From NCBI GenBank assembly GCA_948688495.1, contig CAPQSW010000001.1, forward strand, positions 37,497-101,496: 64,000 bases of DNA, given 5' to 3'. Every line of letters begins with the position of its first letter. The stretch's first letter is position 1. Under the pieces are notes generated by a model, which saw only the letters and a program-made list of their open reading frames with translations, had not been told where the DNA came from and did not search any database. The stretch is from an uncultured Lachnospiraceae bacterium (GTDB lineage: Bacteria > Bacillota > Clostridia > Lachnospirales > Lachnospiraceae). This document shows, piece after piece, positions 17,164 to 25,795 of this stretch. Position numbers and translations under genes: made by a program.

Positions 17164-18333
17164 ATGACCACACAGGAAAAAGCAATTTTCTTACATAAAG
17201 AATGGAATGGCAAACTGGAGACTGTCGCAAAATCCCCAGTAACATCACGCGAAGACTTATCCATCGCTTACACCCCCGGTGTCGCTGAACCCTGCAAGCT
17301 TATCGCCGCAAATCCTGAAACAGCCTATGTTTATACGATGAAAGCCAACACGGTTGCCGTCGTCTCTGACGGAAGCGCCGTACTTGGCCTTGGCAACATC
17401 GGTCCCTATGCCGCCATGCCGGTTATGGAAGGAAAATGCGTACTGTTTAAGGAATTTGGTGACATCAATGCTGTCCCTATCTGCCTGGATACACAGGATA
17501 CCGAAGAAATAATCAAAGCTGTCACATATATTGCCCCCGGTTTTGGTGGCATCAATCTGGAAGACATCTCCGCCCCCCGCTGTTTTGAAATTGAACAACG
17601 GCTCAAAGAGACGCTTTCCATCCCGGTCTTCCATGATGACCAGCATGGGACAGCCATTGTAGTGCTTGCCGGAATCATCAATGCCCTTAAAGTTGTCGGA
17701 AAAGAAAAGGAAAACTGCCGGGTAGTGGTTAACGGCGCCGGCTCTGCTGGAATTGCCATAACAAAGCTTCTCCTCACTTACGGTTTTCCTGATATAACCA
17801 TGTGCGACCGGCTGGGTATCATCGGAAAGGATTATCCTGATTTAAACTGGATGCAGCAAAACATGGCTGAGGTTACAAACCTGGATCACAAAACTGGAAC
17901 CCTTGCGGACGCCCTGAAAGATGCCGACATTTTCGTAGGTGTTTCCGCACCTGGGATTGTGACCGCTGAAATGGTATCCTCCATGAACAGGGATGCTATT
18001 ATATTTGCCATGGCAAATCCGGTTCCTGAGATTATGCCGGATGTGGCAAAGGCCGCCGGGGCCAGGGTTGTCGGCACTGGACGCAGCGACTTCCCCAACC
18101 AGGTCAACAATGTAATCGCCTTTCCGGGCATTTTCAAAGGAGCTTTGGAAGGACGCGCCTTACAGATTACGGAGGAGATGAAACTCGCCGCGGCAAAAGC
18201 CATTGCCGGGCTGGTATCCGAAGATCAGCTAAGCGAAGATTTTATTATGCCGGAGGCATTTGACCCCAGAGTTGCGCAGGCGGTAAGTCAGGCGGTCAAA
18301 TCCCACATTCCAGGAAAACAGCATGTGGAATGA
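17164..18333 (+). CDS. NAD(P)-dependent malic enzyme (short bacterial type)
   Basis: Oxidatively decarboxylates malate to pyruvate and CO2, linking C4 acids to fermentation. The 389 residues match the short, stand-alone form without the phosphotransacetylase-like domain of MaeB. Seen: the catalytic Tyr region SIAYTPGVAEPC, the catalytic Lys region MKANTVAVVSDGSAVLGLGNIGP, the metal-binding DDQHGTA, and the nucleotide-binding GAGSAGIAI. It starts a three-gene plus-strand unit; its stop overlaps the next start by 11 bp. Confidence 0.94.
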   Translation: MTTQEKAIFLHKEWNGKLETVAKSPVTSREDLSIAYTPGVAEPCKLIAANPETAYVYTMKANTVAVVSDGSAVLGLGNIGPYAAMPVMEGKCVLFKEFGDINAVPICLDTQDTEEIIKAVTYIAPGFGGINLEDISAPRCFEIEQRLKETLSIPVFHDDQHGTAIVVLAGIINALKVVGKEKENCRVVVNGAGSAGIAITKLLLTYGFPDITMCDRLGIIGKDYPDLNWMQQNMAEVTNLDHKTGTLADALKDADIFVGVSAPGIVTAEMVSSMNRDAIIFAMANPVPEIMPDVAKAAGARVVGTGRSDFPNQVNNVIAFPGIFKGALEGRALQITEEMKLAAAKAIAGLVSEDQLSEDFIMPEAFDPRVAQAVSQAVKSHIPGKQHVE

Positions 18334-19318
18334 AAAACGCTACTATTCCATAGATTATTATTTAAAAAAGACTTTCGGTGAAAAAGTCTACCGTCTGGCT
18401 CTAAATGGCGGCATGACCTGTCCAAACCGTGACGGCACATTAGGCAGTCATGGATGCATTTTCTGCAGCGCAGCAGGCAGTGGGGATTTTGCACAGCAAG
18501 GCAGCAAACCTATCACTGCCCAGCTTACAGACGCCAAAGAACAAATCCGCCGCAAAAGAAACTGCCGAAAGTTTATCGCCTACTTTCAGGCATATACCAA
18601 TACTTATGCCCCGGTAGATTATCTAAGAAAGATTTTTACTGAGGCAGTTATGGATGAAGATGTGGTCATTTTATCAATTGCCACACGCCCTGACTGCCTC
18701 CCTGCGGAGATATTAGACCTACTGGCAGAATTAAACCAGATAAAACCCATCTGGATCGAGCTTGGCCTGCAGACAATCCACCCGGACACCAGCCGTTTCA
18801 TCCGCAGCGGGTTTTCACTGGATTGTTTTCATAAAGCGGTCCGCTCCCTTACGCACCTTCATATTCCGGTAATCGTCCATGTGATTCTTGGTCTTCCTGG
18901 GGAGACAAGGGAGCAGATGTTAGAGACCGTCCGCTACGTGGGAAGCCTTGGCATTTTCGGTATAAAACTGCAGCTTCTGCATGTTTTATCTGATACCGAT
19001 TTGGGCCGCTTATACACGACTTCCCCGTTTCCTCTGCTTTCACAGGATGAATACTGCGAGTTGATTGCTGACTGCCTGGAACGGCTGCCTGAGACAATTA
19101 CCATCCACCGTCTTACCGGAGATGGTCCAAAAGACCTGTTGCTGGCTCCCCTTTGGAGCCAAGCCAAGCGCAGTGTCCTAAATCAGATAGCGCACACCCT
19201 CAAAACACGTAATACCTGGCAGGGGAAATTTTATAAATACGAAACGAACATTCAAACTGATACCGAATCCGTCTATAAATTACCAGATAAGGAGCAACGC
19301 CCATGGCAGAAGCACTGA
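18323..19318 (+). CDS. Radical SAM protein, TIGR01212/YhcC family
   Basis: A 331-residue radical S-adenosylmethionine enzyme. The iron-sulfur ligands are Cys33, Cys45 and Cys48 in CPNRDGTLGSHGCIFC, the spacing typical of the YhcC/TIGR01212 group (wider than the usual CxxxCxxC). The TIM-barrel core includes WIELGLQT and VHVILGLPGET. The precise substrate of the family is not firmly known. It overlaps the malic enzyme gene by 11 bp and the DUF4364 gene by 16 bp, so the three are one transcription unit. Confidence 0.9.
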   Translation: MWNEKRYYSIDYYLKKTFGEKVYRLALNGGMTCPNRDGTLGSHGCIFCSAAGSGDFAQQGSKPITAQLTDAKEQIRRKRNCRKFIAYFQAYTNTYAPVDYLRKIFTEAVMDEDVVILSIATRPDCLPAEILDLLAELNQIKPIWIELGLQTIHPDTSRFIRSGFSLDCFHKAVRSLTHLHIPVIVHVILGLPGETREQMLETVRYVGSLGIFGIKLQLLHVLSDTDLGRLYTTSPFPLLSQDEYCELIADCLERLPETITIHRLTGDGPKDLLLAPLWSQAKRSVLNQIAHTLKTRNTWQGKFYKYETNIQTDTESVYKLPDKEQRPWQKH

Positions 19319-19818
19319 CACAATACAAGCTGACAATTTTATATATGCTCGATAAAGCAGACTTTCCTTTGACCAATACACAGATTTCCAACTTTATGCT
19401 GGATAAGGATTACACGACCTATTTCACCATCCAGCAGGCAATCAGTGAATTAATCGACGCAGGACTGATGCGCACGGAATCTACACACAACAACACCCAT
19501 TACTATATCACCCCTGCTGGGAGAGAAACGCTCTCCTATTTTCCAGACAAAATCTCCGACGCCATTAAGACGGATGTTCTAGATTATTTTGCTGAAAATA
19601 ACATGAAACTGCGGCAGGAAACTTCCATAATTGCAGACTATTATAAGACTACCTCACAGGAATTTGCCGCGCGCTGCCAGATTAAAGAACGCAGCCACCC
19701 CCTGATTGACCTTACGATTACAGCCAGGTCCAAAGCCGAAGCCCAGGCAATCTGCGCCAACTGGAAAGCCCGGCATGAAGATGTATACGGTTATCTGATG
19801 GACTTACTGATAAACTGA
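19303..19818 (+). CDS. DUF4364 family protein (winged-helix-like)
   Basis: A 171-residue conserved Clostridia protein. The N-terminal 75 residues read like a winged helix-turn-helix (LTNTQISNFM...YFTIQQAISELIDAGLM, then a hairpin THYYITPAG), as in PadR-like regulators. The C-terminal half is alpha/beta and ends in a domain that repeats KAEAQAICANWKA. It may be a small transcription regulator, but no target is evident. It is the last gene of the malic enzyme unit. Confidence 0.82.
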   Translation: MAEALTQYKLTILYMLDKADFPLTNTQISNFMLDKDYTTYFTIQQAISELIDAGLMRTESTHNNTHYYITPAGRETLSYFPDKISDAIKTDVLDYFAENNMKLRQETSIIADYYKTTSQEFAARCQIKERSHPLIDLTITARSKAEAQAICANWKARHEDVYGYLMDLLIN

Positions 19819-19870
19819 TATATTTTCGTATACCCAGTATAATGTCCTGTGTAATTCTTTGTATAAGAAG

Positions 19871-19901
19871 GACCGCACGCTGTATTCCAAAGCGTACGGT
19901 C
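19871..19901. terminator. Terminator-like hairpin between convergent genes
   Basis: GACCGCACGCT (19871-19881) pairs with AGCGTACGGTC (19891-19901), 11 bp with one mismatch and a 9-base loop. It separates the plus-strand DUF4364 gene from the minus-strand zinc-ribbon gene. The T-tracts are weak on both sides. Confidence 0.6.
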
Positions 19902-19991
19902 CTGATTTCAATTACTTTGTAATCTTAACCTTCTTCCTCTGTCCTTTTTCTGAACAATTTCTTATATGCTTTCAACCCCGTTACCGGAAGT

Positions 19992-20423
19992 TTAATCCGA
20001 ATCATCTGAACTGTCTTTTTCCAAAAAGCGCATCTTGCTCTTTTCTCCCAGCTGCAATGGCATAAACCCTGTAGTGGTATGGTATTTTTCACGGTAACAT
20101 TTCTGGCAGAGCGTTCCAAAGGTAATTGTTGCACCACACATAGAACAGTGCAGGTTTACCATCCTCTGTTCCTGTTCTTTGTATTCAACCCTTCCCTCTG
20201 CAATCCACTTCTTTACCAATAGCCTTGGTATATTAAAATGCTCTGCAACCTGATACTCTGTCACATCCTTGGAGCGTATGTACTCTTTCACTTCCGAAAA
20301 CAACTGATTCTCCTGACAAACCGGACATAATTCCTCTTCATATTTTTCCGGAAGGCTTCTGTGGCATACTGCACAGAATTTCATATTATCAAATAACGAT
20401 GCCTGTTCCAATGTCTTCACCAC
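19992..20423 (-). CDS. Small zinc-ribbon/helix-turn-helix protein (YvyF-like)
   Basis: A 143-residue protein with two cysteine sets. The first is an N-terminal ribbon (CAVC near residue 18, CPVC near residue 33). The second is a central or C-terminal ribbon (CSMC near 93, CQKC near 107). Between them is a MerR/helix-turn-helix-like segment (VTEYQVAEHFNIPRLLVKKWIAEGRV). The arrangement resembles the flagellar-operon protein YvyF/TIGR03826, but no flagellar genes are nearby. The start is uncertain: a GTG at 20423 has a weak ribosome binding site, and an internal ATG at 20379-20381 (MKFCAVC) is possible. Confidence 0.6.
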   Translation of the reverse strand: MVKTLEQASLFDNMKFCAVCHRSLPEKYEEELCPVCQENQLFSEVKEYIRSKDVTEYQVAEHFNIPRLLVKKWIAEGRVEYKEQEQRMVNLHCSMCGATITFGTLCQKCYREKYHTTTGFMPLQLGEKSKMRFLEKDSSDDSD

Positions 20424-20452
20424 TTTTCTTAATTATATCTCCACAATCATTA

Positions 20453-21037
20453 TCATTTCTTTTTCTTTACACTATAACCGAAAGTTCCCAAAATATCCTG
20501 CAATGCAAAATACGTACCATGGGAATACACTATCGGTTCGGCCTGCTCTAGATGAAACTTCCCTGCTTCATCCATATACGCTTGTGAGGCGTGTACCGCC
20601 ACCACCTCTGCCAAAAACATGTGATGGGAACCAAGCGGTACACATTGGCTTACCTTACATTCAATATTGACCGGACTTTCACCTATCAGGGGCGGTATAA
20701 CCTTAGAGGCCTTCTGCCTGGTTAACCCAAGGGACTTAAATTTATCCACATCCCTGCCAGATTTTACGCCACAATAATCTGTCGCATATGCCAGTTTCCT
20801 GGTTGTAAGATTGATGACAAACTCTTTGGTCTGCGCTATCATACCATAAGAATAGCGCTCTGGCCTTATAGAAATATATACCATAGGCGGATTGGTACAA
20901 ACCGTTCCCGTCCATGCTACGGTAATGATATTGTCACAACCCTTCTTATCTGCTACGCTCACCATAACTGCGGGCAAAGGATAAAGCATATTCCCCGGCT
21001 TCCATTCCTGCTTATGATAAAAAACATCTTCCCTCAC
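20453..21037 (-). CDS. Flavin reductase family protein (FMN-binding split barrel)
   Basis: A 194-residue protein of the flavin-reductase-like split-barrel fold. Seen: LYPLPAVMVSVADKKG at the start, TNPPMVYISIRPERYSYGMI for the FMN phosphate pocket, EFVINLTTRKLAYATDYCGVKSG split around residue 95, and VPLGSHHMFLAEVV. Members use NAD(P)H to reduce flavin or take part in anaerobic electron transfer. It is 9 bp from the coiled-coil gene upstream, suggesting co-transcription without an obvious functional link. Confidence 0.86.
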   Translation of the reverse strand: MREDVFYHKQEWKPGNMLYPLPAVMVSVADKKGCDNIITVAWTGTVCTNPPMVYISIRPERYSYGMIAQTKEFVINLTTRKLAYATDYCGVKSGRDVDKFKSLGLTRQKASKVIPPLIGESPVNIECKVSQCVPLGSHHMFLAEVVAVHASQAYMDEAGKFHLEQAEPIVYSHGTYFALQDILGTFGYSVKKKK

Positions 21038-21046
21038 GGTTATCTC

Positions 21047-21823
21047 CTAAAAGAACCCGAACATATGGGCAATTATTGCAATAATACCTCCAAAATTCAC
21101 AATACCAAGAATAATTAACACTCCAAAGTAACTCTTAATCACTTTCATGCTCTGCGTGCCCACTTCCACATGCTCGATCTTATTCTCCAGTTCCTCCAGC
21201 AATGTCTGGATGTTCCGGTAACATTTGACATTCTCCCGGTGAATCTTCTCCCCAAGCTCTGTTTTTACTTCCTCCAGCTTCTGCTCATTTCCGCTGTTGT
21301 CCTTCACAGCATCTGCCACTTTTTCTACATCAGCACTCATCTTTGCCAATTCAGTAGAAATCTGTTCCAGAGTCTCTTTCATAGAGCCTTCCAGCATTAC
21401 TTTCATGGAATCTGTCTGCTTCTCCAGTTGTTCTGTCGCAGACTGTGAAAAATCCTGAATCTTCTTATCCAGCTCAGCCATTCCCTGTCTGGAGTTACTG
21501 TTTATCTCTACAACCTGTTCTGAGATCTGTTCCTGCAGCGTATTAATCTCGTTGCTTATCGCCTCATCCATCACTCGCATCTGCGCATCCACACGTGAAA
21601 TTAACGCATCAACCTGATCTTTTACGCCCTGTGTTATTCTATCTGATTCCTCTTTGTGTCCATCCAGGATGCCCTGAAGCTCTTTTGCCTTTTCTTCCTT
21701 TGCCTCCAGTACACCCTCAAGTTCTTCTACTTTACTCTCTTTTGTTGTTAACAAGCTCTGAAGATATTTCGCCTTTTCCTTAAATTCATCAATTTGTTTT
21801 AAAAAAAAATCTTCCTTTTGCAC
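21047..21823 (-). CDS. Coiled-coil protein with C-terminal membrane anchor, unknown function
   Basis: A 258-residue protein. Residues 1-225 are almost continuous predicted coiled coil (heptads rich in Glu, Lys, Leu and Gln). One hydrophobic stretch near the C-terminus (about 234-256, FGVLIILGIVNFGGIIAIIA) would place it as a tail-anchored membrane protein with the coiled coil in the cytoplasm. No enzyme motif is present. It could be a scaffold or a chemoreceptor-like rod without a signalling tip. I do not recognise a family. Confidence 0.7.
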   Translation of the reverse strand: MQKEDFFLKQIDEFKEKAKYLQSLLTTKESKVEELEGVLEAKEEKAKELQGILDGHKEESDRITQGVKDQVDALISRVDAQMRVMDEAISNEINTLQEQISEQVVEINSNSRQGMAELDKKIQDFSQSATEQLEKQTDSMKVMLEGSMKETLEQISTELAKMSADVEKVADAVKDNSGNEQKLEEVKTELGEKIHRENVKCYRNIQTLLEELENKIEHVEVGTQSMKVIKSYFGVLIILGIVNFGGIIAIIAHMFGFF

Positions 21824-21924
21824 CTTATCTTATATCCTTTCTTATGTTATGGATATCATTGTAACACTAGATTTATCTTTTTGCAAGTTTACGAAATTTA
21901 AAACGAAAATGATTTTATCAATCG

Positions 21925-22599
21925 TTACTCTATCTGCCAGTCAATTGGCTCTATGCCATTTGCCTTTAGGAAATCATTCGCCTGACTGAAATGCCGGCAT
22001 CCAAAAAATCCCCGATATGCTGACAACGGACTCGGATGCGGCGCCTTTAAAATCAGGTGTTTGGGATTATCCAGCATCGGAATCTTACTCTGTGCCGGCT
22101 TCCCCCATAACATATAGACAACCGGACGTTCCACAGCATTGACTGCATGGATAATTGCATCTGTAAACTGCTCCCAGCCATGTCCCTGATGAGAAAATGC
22201 CTGGTGCGCCCGGACAGTTAATACCGTGTTTAACATCAAAACCCCCTGTTTCGCCCACTTCACAAGATAACCATTGTTGGGAATCTCACATCCCAAATCA
22301 TCATGAAGCTCTTTATAAATATTCTCCAGGGAAGGTGGAATATCCACCTCAGGTCTTACAGAAAAACAGAGCCCATGTGCCTGGCCCTCATTGTGATATG
22401 GGTCCTGCCCTAAAATCAGCACTTTCACCTGGCTAAGAGGCGTCAGATGCATAGCATTAAAAATATCATCTGCCGGAGGATAGATAATCCTGGTACTATA
22501 CTCCTCTTTTACAAATTTATAAAGACTGGCATAGTAAGGCTTTTTAAATTCTCCGCCAATTGCCTCTACCCAGTCATTTTTAAGCATTCCCACAGGCAT
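21925..22599 (-). CDS. ung: Uracil-DNA glycosylase
   Basis: Removes uracil from DNA, starting base-excision repair. Family 1 motifs are present in 224 residues: the water-activating loop GQDPYHN (64-70), LMLNTVLTVRAH, and the leucine-loop region HPSPLSAYRGFFGCRHF near the C-terminus. The length is standard. It stands between the coiled-coil gene and hisF, 75 bp after the latter. Confidence 0.97.
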   Translation of the reverse strand: MPVGMLKNDWVEAIGGEFKKPYYASLYKFVKEEYSTRIIYPPADDIFNAMHLTPLSQVKVLILGQDPYHNEGQAHGLCFSVRPEVDIPPSLENIYKELHDDLGCEIPNNGYLVKWAKQGVLMLNTVLTVRAHQAFSHQGHGWEQFTDAIIHAVNAVERPVVYMLWGKPAQSKIPMLDNPKHLILKAPHPSPLSAYRGFFGCRHFSQANDFLKANGIEPIDWQIE

Positions 22600-22674
22600 C
22601 CACTCCTTCTTAAGTACTTCCTTGGCTATTTTAAGAGCCCTAAGATTTTACTTCATCTCTGCCGATAATAAACC

Positions 22675-23442
22675 TTAGGACAAATTCCGAACCGGCACGC
22701 CGCGTTGCGCTAAATATTCTTTTAATTCTAAAATTTCCAGTTCTTTATAGTGAAACAGTGATGCAGCCAATGCTGCTTCTGCACCGCCTTCTGTCAACGC
22801 CTCATAAAAATGTTCCTTTGTACCTGCACCGCCGGAAGCGATTACCGGAACTGACACGTGATCCGCTATCGTCCTGGTCAGTTCTATATCATAGCCGGCT
22901 TTCGTACCGTCGCAGTCCATGCTGGTAAGCAAAATCTCACCTGCCCCCATGCGGTCGGCCTGCATCGCCCATTCCACGGCATCCAGCCCGGTATCAACCC
23001 TGCCGCCATTCTTATATACATTCCAGCCTTCGCCGTCAGTTCTGCGCTTGGCATCAATTGCAACTACCACACACTGACTGCCAAATTTGTCTGCCGCATC
23101 ACTGATCAGCCTCGGCGTATTGATTGCGGAAGAATTGATGGATATCTTATCTGCACCTTCTCTAAGCAATGCCTTAAAATCCTCCACCGTGCGGATACCT
23201 CCGCCCACCGTAAATGGTATAAAAACAGTCTCTGCTACTTTGCGCACCATATCCACAACCGTATTCCTCGCATCCGAGGATGCTGTAATATCCAAAAATA
23301 CTACTTCATCCGCACCAGCCTTGTCATAGGCTGCCGCCACAGCCACCGGGTCACCGGCATCCTTTAGATTAACAAAATTAACACCTTTGACTACACGTCC
23401 ACCGTGTACATCCAGACAGGGAATAATCCGCTTGGTAAACAT
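22675..23442 (-). CDS. hisF: Imidazole glycerol phosphate synthase, cyclase subunit HisF
   Basis: Half of the heterodimer that makes imidazole glycerol phosphate and AICAR, joining histidine and purine synthesis. The 255-residue (beta/alpha)8 barrel has the catalytic Asp regions IPCLDVHGGRVVKG (Asp11) and VVAIDAKR (Asp near 130), and phosphate-binding loops such as VGGGIRT and ASGGAG. It directly follows hisH (2-bp gap). The remaining his genes are not in this window. Confidence 0.97.
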   Translation of the reverse strand: MFTKRIIPCLDVHGGRVVKGVNFVNLKDAGDPVAVAAAYDKAGADEVVFLDITASSDARNTVVDMVRKVAETVFIPFTVGGGIRTVEDFKALLREGADKISINSSAINTPRLISDAADKFGSQCVVVAIDAKRRTDGEGWNVYKNGGRVDTGLDAVEWAMQADRMGAGEILLTSMDCDGTKAGYDIELTRTIADHVSVPVIASGGAGTKEHFYEALTEGGAEAALAASLFHYKELEILELKEYLAQRGVPVRNLS

Positions 23443-23444
23443 GC

Positions 23445-24059
23445 TTACACCTCCCCTGTTCTTGTAAAATTCTGAAGTATTCTAAGACCAACACCGCTGC
23501 TTTTCTCTGGATGGAACTGGCAGGCAAATACATTTCCCTGTTCCACAGATGCATGAATCTGTACGCCATATTCAGCAGATGCCTTCACTATATCTTCCTT
23601 TTCCGCTTTCAGATAATAGGAATGTACAAAATAGACAAATGCCCCTTCCTCTATTCCTTCAAAAAGTCGTCCCTGATTCTGTAAATGCAGGGAGTTCCAG
23701 CCAATATGCGGTATTTTGAGCCCCGGCTGGCTGGGAATTCTTACAATCCTGCCATCCAAAATATGTAAGCCTTCCACCCCGCCGTTTTCTTCGCTCCCAG
23801 CAAACAAAAGCTGAAGTCCCAGACAAACGCCAAGAAATGGCGTCCCTTTGTCAACAGTTTCACGAATCACCTTATCAAGTTCGTACTGCCTAAGACGCTC
23901 CATGGCTTCCCCGAAGGCACCTACACCCGGAAGAATTACTTTATCTGCTGCCAGAATAGCTTTACGCTCTCTGGTGACAGTAGTCTCCTCTCCCAGATAA
24001 TTCAAAGCTTTCTCTACGCTTTTGAGGTTGCCTGCATCATAATCAATGATTGCTATCAT
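23445..24059 (-). CDS. hisH: Imidazole glycerol phosphate synthase, glutaminase subunit HisH
   Basis: Class I glutamine amidotransferase that feeds ammonia to HisF. The nucleophile is in GVCLGLQLLF (Cys near residue 80) and the His-Glu pair in FHPEKSSGVG near residue 183. The 204-residue length is typical. It sits 4 bp after the charged membrane protein gene and 2 bp before hisF, so all three appear to share a transcript. Confidence 0.97.
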   Translation of the reverse strand: MIAIIDYDAGNLKSVEKALNYLGEETTVTRERKAILAADKVILPGVGAFGEAMERLRQYELDKVIRETVDKGTPFLGVCLGLQLLFAGSEENGGVEGLHILDGRIVRIPSQPGLKIPHIGWNSLHLQNQGRLFEGIEEGAFVYFVHSYYLKAEKEDIVKASAEYGVQIHASVEQGNVFACQFHPEKSSGVGLRILQNFTRTGEV

Positions 24060-24063
24060 CCTA

Positions 24064-25731
24064 TCACTCCTCTGTACTAAGACCGAGAGAATCTATGATT
24101 TTGTATATTTCCAGCGTAAATTCTTCTTTGTCCCGAATGCCATACAATTCCCTCGCTTCATCCAGGGTCATGCTGTATTCCTTCTTCAATGATTTCTCCA
24201 CGCTTGCCAGCATCTTATCATATTCTACTGCAGCTCCTGACGCTGCGGCCTCATTCGCATTCTTGTCATATCTACCAACACCAACTATCAGTGAACTCAA
24301 TGCCTCCGCGTACATTTTCTGCTTCTTATATACCCGGTAGCTGTTAAGCTGCTGCTGCAGGTAAGCCGTAAGCCTTGTCTTATTGAAAAGCTCCTCATCC
24401 ACCTCTTTCACTTTCTCACCCTGCGTAAAACAGCTGTAAGCCTTCACATAATCTCCGTGATCATAATATTCCTGTGCCTGGGAAATGCTGATCATATACC
24501 CTACTTGGCTGCTCAAAAGATTAATAAGGATAACCAAAGAAATTCCTACCAGCATAATGAGCACCACCGGTCCCTTGGGAAGCGGCTTACTGCGCTCAAC
24601 AACCTTCATATCTTTTTTCTTCTGCGCTTTCTCAGCCTTTTCTTTATCCTTCTTTGCCTTTTTTTCTTCCTTTTCCTTGCTCTTTAAAGCTTTCTTTTCT
24701 TCCTTTTCCTTTTTCTTCTGTTCCTTTTGTTCCTCTTTCTGTTCTGCCTTTTCTTTTTTCTGTTTTTCTTTCGCGGCTTCGTCGTCTTCTATTTTCTTTA
24801 AATCCGCCTTATCTTCCTCTGAAAGGCTCTCAGGGTCAGAAGCATCTATAACTTTATCATCCTCGCCAAACAGGAGCGTGCCCATACGTCCAAAAAAGCC
24901 CTGCTCCTTTTTGTCCTTTGCTTCATTTCCTTTTGACTTCTTATTCTTCTTGCCTTTCTTACTTTTCTTTTCTTTCTTTTCCTTTGGTTCTTCCCGGGAA
25001 ACATCTTCTTCCTGCTCTGCGGCATCACTTGGGACATCCATGTTTTGAAGGCCAAGATCCTCCAGCTGACGTGCTAGGCTTTCCATATCTGAATCCCCAG
25101 AATCGGCTCCCAGATCTTCCTTGAAATCTTCCCCCAGATTATTTACAAAATCCTCATCCGAAAAATTGTCATCACTTTCGGAAGAAAAACTGTCCAAAGA
25201 TTCCTCATTAGCCGTACTATCTTCCCCTATTCCAGAAAGCATATCCAGCAGTTCCTGATTAGCCTCTCCTGTACCGTAATCCGTATCTTTCCCTTCGTCT
25301 AACGTATTCACTTCAAAATCTGATTCTGACTCATCTTTGGCATCAAGCTCCGCATACCCCGCTCCGACATCATTCAATCCGAAATCATCTTCCTCAAAAC
25401 TCTTCAGGGATTCCTCAATCGATAAATCTCCACTGTCATCCAAACTTCCAGCTGCATCTAAGTCATCCAGCGTACCATTCTTTATATTGCTGACAATGTT
25501 ATCAATATCATCCAGGTCAAAGTCCAAATCATCTCCATTGGGGGATGGTGACTTTCCTTTCGAGGCTGACCTGCTGTTTTCAAACGCCTTTAGAAAATCA
25601 TCTTCTTCATCATCAGAAACAGAGCTTCCAAAATCACTAAAAAAATCGTCATCCTCTTTTATCTCTGATTCATCTTCCACTCCCCGTAACAATTTGTCCA
25701 GGTAATCTTCTCTCTCGTTCAAAGATTCCAC
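24064..25731 (-). CDS. Charge-segregated membrane protein with C-terminal repeat-like domain, unknown
   Basis: A 555-residue protein with three very different zones. Residues 1-235 are acidic and Ser-rich (many Asp/Glu runs, probably disordered). Residues about 240-385 are Lys/Glu-rich low complexity (KEKKEKKSKKGKK-like runs). A membrane segment follows at about 392-413 (PVVLIMLVGISLVILINLL). The outer domain (about 415-555) starts QAQEYYDHGDYVKAYSCF, which looks like a tetratricopeptide-type helix pair. No catalytic motif is seen. It directly precedes hisH by 4 bp, which is probably a chance operon link. Function unknown. Confidence 0.75.
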   Translation of the reverse strand: MESLNEREDYLDKLLRGVEDESEIKEDDDFFSDFGSSVSDDEEDDFLKAFENSRSASKGKSPSPNGDDLDFDLDDIDNIVSNIKNGTLDDLDAAGSLDDSGDLSIEESLKSFEEDDFGLNDVGAGYAELDAKDESESDFEVNTLDEGKDTDYGTGEANQELLDMLSGIGEDSTANEESLDSFSSESDDNFSDEDFVNNLGEDFKEDLGADSGDSDMESLARQLEDLGLQNMDVPSDAAEQEEDVSREEPKEKKEKKSKKGKKNKKSKGNEAKDKKEQGFFGRMGTLLFGEDDKVIDASDPESLSEEDKADLKKIEDDEAAKEKQKKEKAEQKEEQKEQKKKEKEEKKALKSKEKEEKKAKKDKEKAEKAQKKKDMKVVERSKPLPKGPVVLIMLVGISLVILINLLSSQVGYMISISQAQEYYDHGDYVKAYSCFTQGEKVKEVDEELFNKTRLTAYLQQQLNSYRVYKKQKMYAEALSSLIVGVGRYDKNANEAAASGAAVEYDKMLASVEKSLKKEYSMTLDEARELYGIRDKEEFTLEIYKIIDSLGLSTEE

Positions 25732-25795
25732 CTCCGGTACTTTTTCTCATACTGTATTTTTATCATACCATACTGTTTCCCAATACACAAGTAAA

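Noticed and set aside
24485..25048. Plus-strand Phe/Ser-rich frame opposite the charged membrane protein
   Set aside because: It is the complement of GAA/AAG-rich codons and has no start signal; the minus-strand frame has a membrane span and continuous sense.
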